Numbered from the stretch's first letter, positions 8,403 through 14,900 are shown. The stretch: 20,353 nt of DNA from Methylotenera_A sp031429035 (GCA_031429035.1 JANOYU010000044.1:1-20353), one strand, 5' to 3'. The notes: generated from the letters alone by a model not told the origin. Made by a program: numbers and translations.

Positions 8403-8416
8403 AAATTGTCCTAACT
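8403..8416 (+). promoter_or_regulatory. Shared upstream motif, copy A (repeat-protein gene)
   Basis: AAATTGTCCTAACT starts 52 bases before the ATG of the repeat-protein gene. Nearly the same 14-mer (one mismatch) occurs at 8974-8987 before the sigma-factor gene. It is followed by CTAACTATTTGAAA (8422-8435), which matches CTAACTATTGAAA at 8982-8994. The duplicated leader suggests a common promoter or regulator site, possibly read by the sigma factor encoded downstream. No promoter element is proven. Confidence 0.4.
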
Positions 8417-8544
8417 TAGAACTAACTATTTGAAACCATGTAAAGGAACACAACATGAAAAACACTTTAATGATTAGCACGACTGTATTGGCTTTGTTTG
8501 TTTCTGCTGGCGCGATGGCAGAAGACGCAAAAAAAATAGATTTA

Positions 8545-8966
8545 GATGCGAAAGGTGACCGTATTGAGCAACGCTTAGATAACAAGGGTGACCGCATTGA
8601 TAATCGCTTAGATAACAAAGGTGACCGTGTTGATAACCGTTTAGATGCCAAAGGCGACCGCATAGACCAGCGTTTCGCATAGACCAGCGTTTGGATAACA
8701 AAGGCGACCGTATTGAAGAACGTTATGATGCCAAGGCCGATCAAGCGCGCGCTAATGGCAATGAAGAACGCGCTGCTAATTTAGAGCAGAAAGGCGATAG
8801 AATTGATAACCGCCTAGATAAAAAAGGTGACCGTATAGACAACAAACTTGATAAAAAAGGCGACCGCATTGATAATCGCTTAGACAAACGTGGCGATCGC
8901 GCCAATAATCGCCTAGATAATAAAGGCGAGCGCATAAACAAACGTTTAGATAAGCGCGCTGCAAAC
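8545..8966 (+). repeat. Degenerate 33-bp tandem repeats encoding 11-residue units
   Basis: The coding DNA repeats about every 33 bases, typically GATAACAAAGGTGACCG followed by ATTGATAATCGCTTA. The units encode D(N/K/A)(K)GDR(I/V)(D/E)(N/Q)RL. A non-repeat stretch of about 60 bases (around 8726-8787) interrupts the array. Such arrays are prone to slippage, which fits the nearby 17-bp duplication, although that duplication is not itself a 33-bp unit. Confidence 0.85.
8659..8692 (+). repeat. Exact 17-bp tandem duplication causing a frameshift
   Basis: CGCATAGACCAGCGTTT occurs at 8659-8675 and again, without a gap, at 8676-8692. The second copy puts a TAG (8680-8682) in frame after QRFA. Seventeen is not a multiple of three, so loss of one copy rejoins DQR to LDNKGDRIEER and restores the gene. 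Confidence 0.95.
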
Positions 8967-8973
8967 TAATCTT

Positions 8974-8987
8974 AAATTGTGCTAACT
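8974..8987 (+). promoter_or_regulatory. Shared upstream motif, copy B (sigma-factor gene)
   Basis: AAATTGTGCTAACT differs from copy A at 8403 in one base and is followed by ATTGAAAGG. It lies in the 47-bp gap before the sigma-factor ATG (9017). It looks like a shortened duplicate of the leader of the repeat-protein gene, lacking one 11-bp CTAACTTAGAA unit. If functional, it would let the sigma operon be transcribed separately from the repeat-protein gene. Confidence 0.4.
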
Positions 8988-9016
8988 ATTGAAAGGCACG
9001 GCCAAAAATCAACAAC

Positions 9017-9553
9017 ATGCAGGTTTTTTTAGCAGATATTGAAGGTCGTGCTTTTTCGATTGCGCAATTTGCTACGCAAAATAGAGAAGATGCGCTGGAT
9101 ATTGTGCAAGACAGCATGATGAAGCTGGTGCAAAACTATAGCGAACGTGAAAGTAATGAATGGAAGCCACTTTTTTATAGCATTTTGCAAACGCGTATTT
9201 TAGATTGGCACAGGCGGCAAAGTGTGCGCAACCGCTTTAGAAGTTGGTTACACTGGAATGATGGAAGTGATGAAGATGACGATGCCGAAAACCCATTAGA
9301 GCAATTTGCCGATGCCCCGCAAGCCGCGCCAGATATAGCCTTGCAAGATGCACAATTTGGTGCAGATTTAAATGTAGCGTTGAAGAAATTGCCACTGCGC
9401 CAGCAACAAGTATTTTTAATGCGCGTGTGGGAAGGTATGGATATTGCAGAAACAGCCGCTGCCATGCAATGCTCGCCCAGTGCTGTAAAAACGCATTATT
9501 CGCGCGCATTAGAAAAATTACGCAGCCAATTAGAGGGGCACCAAAATGAGTGA
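9017..9553 (+). CDS. RNA polymerase sigma factor, ECF-like (sigma-70 family)
   Basis: A 178-residue protein with the two-domain layout of ECF sigma factors. Region 2 spans about residues 8-75 (DALDIVQDSMMKLVQNY; WKPLFYSILQTRILDWHRRQ). An acidic linker follows (GSDEDDDAENPLEQ, about 86-99). Region 4 is at about 125-172 and includes the helix-turn-helix MDIAETAAAMQCSPSAVKTH. It would direct polymerase to a small set of promoters. The in-frame upstream codons run into a stop at 8990-8992 with no other ATG, which fixes the start at 9017; the Shine-Dalgarno sequence is poor (GAAAGG is about 20 bases away). It overlaps the DUF3619 gene by 8 bp (ATGAGTGA), so the two are translationally coupled. The DUF3619 partner could be its anti-sigma factor, which is inference. 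Confidence 0.9.
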   Translation: MQVFLADIEGRAFSIAQFATQNREDALDIVQDSMMKLVQNYSERESNEWKPLFYSILQTRILDWHRRQSVRNRFRSWLHWNDGSDEDDDAENPLEQFADAPQAAPDIALQDAQFGADLNVALKKLPLRQQQVFLMRVWEGMDIAETAAAMQCSPSAVKTHYSRALEKLRSQLEGHQNE

Positions 9554-9923
9554 CTTTGAACCAAGTGATTTTGAAATAAAAGTAAAGGCCAGCTTAAATG
9601 CTGATTTGGCAAATTTAGACGCGGATACGCGCGCGCAATTAGCCACGGCAAGGCGCAAAGCGCTTAACCAAGCGGCTGTAAAAAGTTGGCTTAATAAAAA
9701 CTATTGGCTGCCCGCGGGTTCTTTAGCGCTGTGTAGCTTATTGGCGGTATTGGTATGGGTTAACCCAACACCACAATCTGCACCAAACAATGTGGCTGCT
9801 AACGCGCAAACAAATGAAGCGCTTAATCAAGTGGCTGCTATAGAGCTATTAACGGAAGCGGATGATGAAACAATAGACCCCGATTTTTATCTGTGGGCAG
9901 ATGAAGCATTGGCCGAAAGTTAA
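9546..9923 (+). CDS. DUF3619-family membrane protein (possible anti-sigma)
   Basis: A 125-residue protein with a charged cytoplasmic N-terminal half (about 1-55), one membrane segment at about 56-72 (LPAGSLALCSLLAVLVWV) and a periplasmic tail ending AIELLTEADDETIDPDFYLWADEALAES. The ELL...(D/E)-rich...DFYLWA ending is the feature I associate with DUF3619. The start overlaps the sigma-factor stop by 8 bp. The layout of a cytoplasmic N-terminus and single helix, immediately after a sigma gene, resembles membrane anti-sigma factors, but no zinc-binding HxxxCxxC motif is present and the activity is unproven. Confidence 0.85.
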   Translation: MSDFEPSDFEIKVKASLNADLANLDADTRAQLATARRKALNQAAVKSWLNKNYWLPAGSLALCSLLAVLVWVNPTPQSAPNNVAANAQTNEALNQVAAIELLTEADDETIDPDFYLWADEALAES

Positions 9924-10170
9924 GCCAATGCAGCTTAACTTACTATCAATTGTTTTTATTGGTTTCATGTGCGTGCTGCCGGCGCATGCACAAGACACTA
10001 GGCCTGCCGCTTTGCCCTTAGATTTAATCGAGTTACTAGGCGAGTTGGGCGACGACGAGGCTGATTTAGATGCCGCCATGTCAGATATTAACAACGAATC
10101 ACCTGCAAAAAAACCACAAATAATTCAACCAACTAGCACAGAAAACTCCAACAAAGGAGCCAAACAATGA
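9901..10170 (+). CDS. Small secreted protein of the sigma operon
   Basis: From the ATG at 9901 this encodes 89 residues: a Lys-rich N-region (MKHWPKVKP), a hydrophobic core, and a cleavage site near LPAHA-QD. The mature part of about 60 residues is acidic (LLGELGDDEADLDAAM) and then Pro/Asn/Lys-rich. An internal ATG at 9928 gives 80 residues and sits just after the DUF3619 stop, but that version lacks a positive N-region. I favour 9901 for the better signal peptide, with modest certainty. It overlaps DUF3619 by 23 bp and the DUF3106 gene by 4 bp (ATGA), so it is clearly part of the same transcript. I do not recognise the family. Confidence 0.7.
   Translation: MKHWPKVKPMQLNLLSIVFIGFMCVLPAHAQDTRPAALPLDLIELLGELGDDEADLDAAMSDINNESPAKKPQIIQPTSTENSNKGAKQ
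9917..9941 (+). promoter_or_regulatory. Hairpin at the DUF3619 / small-protein junction
   Basis: AAGTTAAGC and GCTTAACTT form a perfect 9-bp inverted repeat around the 7-base loop CAATGCA. The left arm contains the DUF3619 stop codon TAA (9921-9923) and the loop contains the ATG at 9928. A ribosome finishing DUF3619 would melt the stem, so this could tune coupling of the next gene. The structure is seen in sequence; the role is inference. Confidence 0.5.
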
Positions 10171-10736
10171 ACCATAAAATGCAACTACACATAAGCACTT
10201 TAACTAACGCTAAATATAAGCTAGCGGCATTATTATTGCTGCTTTGCCTAAATATTTTTTCTGTAGCTAGCCATGCTGAAGACGCTGTGCCCGAGCCAAG
10301 CGCACAGCCGCCTGCCAGCACAATAGCCTGGGAAAGCCTAACGCCCCAGCAACAAGAAACGCTAGCGCCTATAAAAGATAAATGGAGTAGTTTGCCTGCA
10401 GAACGTCAGCAAAAACTTAGCAAAGGCGCCGATAAATGGGCCAATATGAGCCCGGAGCAGCGCGAACGTATGCAAACGCGACTAAACCGCTTTAAAAACT
10501 TAAGCCCTGAAGAAAAAGCTGAAGTAAAAGAACGCATGCGCAAATTTAAACAATTGCCGCCAGATGAGCGCAAAGCACTGCGCCAACGCTGGAAAGAGAT
10601 GGATCCTGAGAAGAAAGCACAATTTAAAGAGCGCATGAAAAACATGAGCCCAGAACAACGCCAACAATTTAAGCAAGAAATGCGCGAAAAACGCATGCAA
10701 AGAAAACAGCAGCGCCAACAGCGCGATGCAAATTAA
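10167..10736 (+). CDS. DUF3106-family secreted protein
   Basis: A 189-residue protein with a signal peptide (hydrophobic about 20-33, cleavage near SHA-ED). The mature protein has about six copies of a 15- to 20-residue motif such as MSPEQRERMQTRLNRFKNL and LPPDERKALRQRWKEM, the hallmark of DUF3106. It ends in a strongly basic tail (MREKRMQRKQQRQQRDAN). The repeats should form charged helices; a periplasmic protein-binding role resembling Spy/CpxP-like LTxxQ proteins is possible but not shown. AAAGGAG (10153-10159), 7 bases before the ATG, is the best ribosome-binding site in the operon, suggesting this is the most highly made product. No terminator is evident after it. Confidence 0.85.
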   Translation: MNHKMQLHISTLTNAKYKLAALLLLLCLNIFSVASHAEDAVPEPSAQPPASTIAWESLTPQQQETLAPIKDKWSSLPAERQQKLSKGADKWANMSPEQRERMQTRLNRFKNLSPEEKAEVKERMRKFKQLPPDERKALRQRWKEMDPEKKAQFKERMKNMSPEQRQQFKQEMREKRMQRKQQRQQRDAN

Positions 10737-10840
10737 GCGGGCAAATATAAAAAATAAGATTATTCATCTAAATGTTAAAATGGCACTATTCAAACTTTGT
10801 TAATGCCTAAAAAGTAAGTTTTAGTAATTTTACTTTTATC

Positions 10841-10940
10841 AATTTCGCTCTAATCATCGAGTGATGACAAGGCGACCAGCCGAAGACAGCACACATAGTG
10901 CGGCGTGGCGCAGGCAACAAAGTCAGCATTGATGAGCTGA
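10841..10940 (+). other. Structured intergenic element before ylqF
   Basis: This GC-richer block in an otherwise AT-rich gap of 228 bp contains three consecutive small inverted repeats: TCATC/GATGA (10854-10867), GCAC/GTGC within GCC/GGC (10879-10904) and TCAGC/GCTGA (10923-10940). It ends 24 bases before the ylqF ATG. It could be a dispersed intergenic repeat, a leader structure of ylqF mRNA or a small RNA. No second copy is visible in this window and no known riboswitch was recognised. Confidence 0.35.
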
Positions 10941-10964
10941 TTTTAAATCTTAAGGCAAAATTAA

Positions 10965-11939
10965 ATGGCGATACAGTGGTACCCGGGTCACATGACTCAG
11001 GCAAGAAAAAAAGCTGAAGAAACCATGGAGTTTACCGACATGGTGATTGAGGTGTTGGACGCGCGCGTGCCTGAAGCAAGCCACAACCCAGTCATTAACG
11101 AAATGCGTTTGTTTCGGCAACGACCCAACTTAAAAGTGCTAAACAAAGCCGATTTGGCTGACCCAAAAGCGACTGAAGCTTGGCTGAATTACTTTAACAA
11201 TTTGCCCAACACCAAAGCCGTGGCTTTAAGCTGCAAAAAAGCCGGTGAAGCCAAAAAAATTATTGCGCATTGCCGTAAGCTTACGCCACACCGTGGCACG
11301 CATTTAAAGCCGTTGCGCGCATTAATTATGGGCATTCCTAATGTGGGTAAAAGCACGCTGATGAACGCTCTGCTAAACCGCCGCGTGGCCAAAGTGGGCG
11401 ACGAGCCTGCGGTGACCAAAAGCCAGCAACGCTTTGAAATTGACGCGACCTTTAGCATAACCGACACGCCAGGCATGATGTGGCCAAAAATAGCCTATGA
11501 ATCAGATGGTTATATGCTAGCTGCCAGCCATGCCATTGGCCGCAATGCGGTGATTGATGAAGATGTAGCAACGTTTTTAGCCAATAACTTGCTACTAACA
11601 TACTCAAATTTAATCAACGCGCGCTACAAACTAGATGCCATGAAATTGAATGTTTTAGAAATGGATGGCGTAGATTTGCTTGAAGCCATCGCCAAACGCC
11701 GCAGCTATAAACGACATGACGGATTATGGGATATGGAAAAAACTGCGGTGGCTTTTTTGACTGATTATCGTAGCGGTGCGATTGGCCGCGTGAGTTTAGA
11801 AACGCCCGTTTCACGTAAAAATATGATGGGTTCTGAGACAGAAAATAAAGTGCTTGAAATACAACTTACAGAAACCATGCGAGAAGAGAACGATGCTCTG
11901 CAAGCCAATATCCATGCGCCTGCTGGCGATGCCAAATAA
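10965..11939 (+). CDS. ylqF: Ribosome biogenesis GTPase YlqF (RbgA)
   Basis: A 324-residue circularly permuted GTPase. The motif order G4-G5-G1-G2-G3 is visible: NKAD (60-63), SCKKAGE (89-95), GIPNVGKS (123-130), a conserved Thr near 151 and DTPG (167-170). The start MAIQWYPGHM is the conserved beginning of the family. RbgA/YlqF binds the immature large ribosomal subunit and uses GTP to promote its late assembly. AAGG about 11 bases upstream is a usable ribosome-binding site. The final residues ALQANIHAPAGDAK are encoded by a palindromic element, so the C-terminus has been remodelled; it lies well beyond the GTPase domain. The gene ends 30 bp before a terminator shared with the convergent cyclase gene. 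Confidence 0.95.
   Translation: MAIQWYPGHMTQARKKAEETMEFTDMVIEVLDARVPEASHNPVINEMRLFRQRPNLKVLNKADLADPKATEAWLNYFNNLPNTKAVALSCKKAGEAKKIIAHCRKLTPHRGTHLKPLRALIMGIPNVGKSTLMNALLNRRVAKVGDEPAVTKSQQRFEIDATFSITDTPGMMWPKIAYESDGYMLAASHAIGRNAVIDEDVATFLANNLLLTYSNLINARYKLDAMKLNVLEMDGVDLLEAIAKRRSYKRHDGLWDMEKTAVAFLTDYRSGAIGRVSLETPVSRKNMMGSETENKVLEIQLTETMREENDALQANIHAPAGDAK
11892..11932 (+). repeat. Palindromic element, copy 3 (encodes YlqF C-terminus)
   Basis: The left arm GATGCTCTGCAAGCC (11892-11906) is the full ideal 15-base arm, followed by loop AATATCCATG. The right arm is eroded but still partly matches (GCCTGC, then GAT). It is read as DALQANIH, YlqF residues 310-317, in the same frame as the copy in Uup. 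Confidence 0.8.
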
Positions 11940-11969
11940 GATAGTGTCTTTTTAATTAAAATTAATATC

Positions 11970-12000
11970 AAAAAAAAGCAGCTTTTAGGCTGCTTTTTTT
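11970..12000. terminator. Bidirectional intrinsic terminator
   Basis: AAAAAAAAGCAGC, loop TTTTAG, GCTGCTTTTTTT. The GC core GCAGC/GCTGC (11978-11982 / 11989-11993) is extended by A-T pairs and flanked by A- and T-runs, so it can stop transcription from ylqF (plus) and from the nucleotide cyclase gene (minus, ending at 12018). Confidence 0.9.
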
Positions 12001-12017
12001 ATTAGTCTAAAAAATGG

Positions 12018-13226
12018 CTAATTGCACTGGTGCATGGCAATTTGTGCCTGTGTGCATTTGCCCTCGCTACCTTGTTTAACGCTATCTTTAAATGTTTCAA
12101 AACCAGATTTCTGTTGTGTTTGCTCTTTTTTAACCTCAACTTTTGCCGCCACCACTTCTTGGTTGTGCACAGTGCCGTGCTGTGGTTTTACTTGGCTCGG
12201 AGTTTGTTGGGCAGAATTTTGTTGCGCTTCATCCTGGGCTTTTTTCTTGGCTTTTTGTTTGGCTTTTTTCTTGGCACGTTCTATCTCAATCAGCTCTTCT
12301 GGCGTTTTTTCTATCATAGCGACATCGGTTTTAGCTGCGTTGATAGTAATATCATTTGCCGCCGCTGGTAATGTTGCGATGCTTTCGTTTGGTAGCAGCA
12401 CCGTTTTACTCATGCTATCTGGCAACGCTGCTGGTTTAGGTTGTTGCGCTACTAATTCCTCTGTTGTTGCCATGGCAATTTGCGTGCTGGCAACAGAATC
12501 ATCTATGACGATATTGGGAACTGACGGCGCTGCTGCGCTTTTAATAATTAGAAAAAATGCAATGACGGCAGGCGCGGCTAGCGCGGCATACTTCCAATTA
12601 AATTTTTTGCTGGCAGCTATTGACTGTGCTGGCATCATGTCTGTTGGCACTTCTAGCGTTTCTACTACGCTATCATTTTGCTCTTTCAATAAGCGCACCG
12701 AATATACTTCATGCTCGCGCACGTGTTTATCTTGCTTCATGCCAGAGTAATCAAACATTTGTGAAATTTCTTGGGTGAGGCGCGAGGTTACTTCGTAATA
12801 AGAACGCGACACCAAAATTTGATTAGGCTTGGCAAAGCTCATAATGCGCTGTGCCACATTAATGCCATCACCAATAATATTGGGGCGGCCATTAATGTCT
12901 TTTACCACCCGCACAGGGCCTAAATTAACGCCAAAACGCACGTATAAAGGCGTGGCACTAAGAATATTGTTTTTTATAATTTCGTCGCGAATATTCAATG
13001 CAATAAACAAAATATCCTCGGGCGAGCCATTGCTGGCAATGGCTACGCCGTCGCCAGTATCTAAAATAATGCGGTCATTTTCTGCCACGTCTTTTAGCGA
13101 TTGATTAATCAGCGCATTAAATTGGTTTTTAATCTCAATTTGTTCAGAATCAGTTTTTTTAGAATAATCAATAATATCTAAAAAAACAATGCTGCAGATG
13201 GATGTTTTATTATTTCTATCGTTCAT
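12018..13226 (-). CDS. Class III adenylate/guanylate cyclase with C-terminal membrane anchor
   Basis: A 402-residue protein. Residues 8-180 form a class III catalytic domain: metal-binding aspartates in FLDIID (D17) and DTGDG (D59), and GDGINVAQR with D119, N122 and R126 for base binding and transition-state contacts. The essential residues look intact, so it should make cAMP or cGMP; base choice cannot be decided. A single membrane helix (about 211-229) follows. The roughly 170-residue C-terminus, presumably periplasmic, is Ala/Gln-rich with a basic stretch (ERAKKKAKQKAKKKAQ) and ends with C391 and C401, which could form a disulphide. An enzyme-first, sensor-last order is the reverse of many membrane cyclases. 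AAGAAGA about 8 bases upstream may be the ribosome-binding site. The diguanylate cyclase gene lies upstream on the same strand. Confidence 0.88.
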   Translation of the reverse strand: MNDRNNKTSICSIVFLDIIDYSKKTDSEQIEIKNQFNALINQSLKDVAENDRIILDTGDGVAIASNGSPEDILFIALNIRDEIIKNNILSATPLYVRFGVNLGPVRVVKDINGRPNIIGDGINVAQRIMSFAKPNQILVSRSYYEVTSRLTQEISQMFDYSGMKQDKHVREHEVYSVRLLKEQNDSVVETLEVPTDMMPAQSIAASKKFNWKYAALAAPAVIAFFLIIKSAAAPSVPNIVIDDSVASTQIAMATTEELVAQQPKPAALPDSMSKTVLLPNESIATLPAAANDITINAAKTDVAMIEKTPEELIEIERAKKKAKQKAKKKAQDEAQQNSAQQTPSQVKPQHGTVHNQEVVAAKVEVKKEQTQQKSGFETFKDSVKQGSEGKCTQAQIAMHQCN

Positions 13227-13275
13227 GTTTGTTATCTTCTTAACTAAAGTGTCAATAAAATGGCAACTCTAAACT

Positions 13276-13300
13276 AATCGAGCAATATAAATGTTCGATT
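13276..13300. promoter_or_regulatory. Operator-like palindrome upstream of the nucleotide cyclase
   Basis: AATCGAGCA, spacer ATATAAA, TGTTCGATT. The arms match at 8 of 9 positions. It lies 50-75 bases upstream of the cyclase ATG (13226, minus strand), where a promoter is expected. The spacing suits a dimeric regulator; which one is unknown. Confidence 0.4.
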
Positions 13301-13465
13301 GCTTACATGCTATTAAGCTTAAAACATGGCTACAAGCCAATAATAGTGCGGTGTTTGCGTATATGACGCTATACCACAATAGAGACTTTATTATTCTTAC
13401 TTAGACATAAGCAAAGATTATGCCACTAGTGACTAGATAATTAGTTTCACGGAATATTTTGGTGA

Positions 13466-13492
13466 AGACAGCGTTAAAAACACTTGCTGTCT
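13466..13492 (-). terminator. Possible hairpin after the diguanylate cyclase gene
   Basis: AGACAGC and GCTGTCT form a perfect 7-bp inverted repeat around a 13-base loop, about 20 bases past the diguanylate cyclase stop. There is no T-run on either side, so it is a weak terminator candidate or just an mRNA 3'-end structure. The rest of the 285-bp gap holds the cyclase promoter region and nothing else I can identify. Confidence 0.35.
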
Positions 13493-13511
13493 AGCGGTTA
13501 TTGTCTAAATT

Positions 13512-14708
13512 TTATTGTTTAGTATCGCGGGTAATTTGCGTATAGCTCATGACACGGTTGCGGCCACCGTTTTTGGCGCCGTACATGGCACTATCGGCAG
13601 TGGCTAGCAAGCCTTTAAAATCGTAGCCAGCACGCACAGAATCTGCCACGCCAATGCTCACGGTAGTTTTAAGCGTTACCGCTAAGCCCAGCTGTAGCGG
13701 GCTAGCTTCTATACCTGCGCGAATACGTTCCGCTAAGCCAAGCGCATCGCTTTCGGTAGTGTTGGGTAAAAACGCACAAAACTCCTCGCCACCATAGCGT
13801 CCAATCACGTCGCTAGAGCGCAAAATACCGCTGATGGTTTTGGCAATATGCCGCAGCACATCGTCGCCCACCAAATGGCCATAGGTATCGTTTACTTTTT
13901 TAAAGTAATCAATATCTATCAGCAGTACTGCCATGCTTAAATTAATGCGTTTGCAAATATCTTGCATTTTAATTGACGCATCTTCAAGCCCACGCCTATT
14001 GAGCACGCCAGTGAGACTATCGATAGTGGCAATTGATTCTAAACTGCGATTGAGCTTGTAACTGAGCATGAGCACAAATAAACTAGAGATAAAAAACTGC
14101 GAAACCGCGCCCAGCATAAAGGTGTAAGCATTAACTGGCCAAGTAGCGAATGTATCAAACACTTCTATACCGACTTGAGAAGCGTAAAACGCGCGACCTA
14201 GCATTAACAGCGCCATCATTAAATACAAGCTAGAGGCAATCCAATAAAAATTACCTAAAATACCCTCTTCGCGCGTAAAGGTAAGTCGTGCACAGTATAA
14301 ATAAATAGCCGCAAAAATAAGCCCCGCCAATATCACCGCCAGCCTAATGTTTTGATTCACCAGCACAAAATAAGTATCCACCACTGTTAGCAACACAAAA
14401 ATGACAATGGGTATGCGATGATCGGGCCCAGTATTTTTAGACGTGCTATTAAATGCCTGTATACCGTTAATATACAAGCCTAAACCCGCACCGATAAGCG
14501 CCATGCCAGGCAAAAATAGCAGTTTTTCTGCATCTAACTGAATAAGCACCAAAACCATGCCCAAACCGATGACTAAATTACCTACCGCCCAATAGCCAGG
14601 GCCGTTCACCTCTTTATGATGCTTACGGGTAATCGCCAACAGCATGGAGAGCATGAAGGTGAGCAACATCGACATAAAAATGATGGTTTTTAAATCAAAT
14701 TTAAGCAT
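13512..14708 (-). CDS. Membrane diguanylate cyclase (GGDEF)
   Basis: A 398-residue protein. Residues 1-217 hold about seven hydrophobic helices, a MASE-like or 7TM-type sensor that I cannot assign precisely. The GGDEF domain starts near IDSLTGVLNRRG (229-240). It contains IDIDYFKKVND with metal-binding aspartates (D265, D267), the active-site motif GGEEF (306-310), and RSSD (297-300) five residues before it, the RxxD inhibitory site for product feedback. It should convert two GTP to cyclic di-GMP in response to a membrane or periplasmic signal. No EAL or HD-GYP domain is attached. The ATG at 14708 has no obvious Shine-Dalgarno sequence; Met12 and Met14 are alternatives. The gene is divergent from rep across 192 bp. 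Confidence 0.93.
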   Translation of the reverse strand: MLKFDLKTIIFMSMLLTFMLSMLLAITRKHHKEVNGPGYWAVGNLVIGLGMVLVLIQLDAEKLLFLPGMALIGAGLGLYINGIQAFNSTSKNTGPDHRIPIVIFVLLTVVDTYFVLVNQNIRLAVILAGLIFAAIYLYCARLTFTREEGILGNFYWIASSLYLMMALLMLGRAFYASQVGIEVFDTFATWPVNAYTFMLGAVSQFFISSLFVLMLSYKLNRSLESIATIDSLTGVLNRRGLEDASIKMQDICKRINLSMAVLLIDIDYFKKVNDTYGHLVGDDVLRHIAKTISGILRSSDVIGRYGGEEFCAFLPNTTESDALGLAERIRAGIEASPLQLGLAVTLKTTVSIGVADSVRAGYDFKGLLATADSAMYGAKNGGRNRVMSYTQITRDTKQ

Positions 14709-14791
14709 GGAAAATTGGCTTGGCTTGTATTTTTATGTTGTACATTTATATTTTTTAAGTGATTAATTGCGTTTAGTTAATCGTTATATAA

Positions 14792-14819
14792 TTGATGATT
14801 AATACAATCATACTATAAA
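14792..14819 (+). promoter_or_regulatory. Candidate sigma-70 promoter for rep
   Basis: TTGATG (14792-14797), 16-bp spacer, TATAAA (14814-14819). This is close to the TTGACA/TATAAT consensus and leaves a leader of about 75 bases before the rep ATG. The surrounding region is AT-rich, so chance matches are possible. Confidence 0.4.
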
Positions 14820-14900
14820 CAGTTTGCCAGCCCTATAGCCACTGTATTTTTACTACAATCATTTAATGGCTGTTTAATAGAAAACTCACCTAAAAACAGC

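Larger units (their letters stand above)
8455..8969 (+). pseudogene. Secreted KGDRIDNRLDN-repeat protein, broken by a 17-bp duplication
   Basis: The first frame (8455-8682) encodes a signal peptide ending near AGAMA-ED, then 11-residue repeats of the type KGDRIDNRLDN, and stops after 75 residues. The same repeat protein continues in another frame to the stop at 8967-8969. The frames are separated by an exact 17-bp tandem duplication (8659-8692); deleting one unit gives one open frame of 165 residues. The intact protein would be exported, extremely hydrophilic and charged, with about nine repeats plus a divergent middle (ADQARANGNEERAANLEQ); a periodic amphipathic helix is likely. Function is unknown. 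AAAGGA (8442-8447), 7 bases before the ATG, is a strong ribosome-binding site. The sigma-factor gene begins 47 bp downstream. As it stands only the 75-residue N-terminal piece should be made, with a faint chance of reinitiation at TTG 8691. Confidence 0.8.

Noticed and set aside
8473..8964. Antisense open frames rich in Arg/Ser/Leu across the 33-bp repeat array, and the idea of a CRISPR-like array.
   Set aside because: The periodic DNA is explained by the 11-residue protein repeats; there are no conserved repeats separated by unique spacers, and the minus-strand frames are by-products.
12022..12750. A long open frame (242 codons) on the plus strand opposite the nucleotide cyclase.
   Set aside because: It is Cys/Ser/Phe-rich and is the antisense shadow of the Ala/Lys/Gln-rich cyclase tail, which has clear domain evidence on the minus strand.
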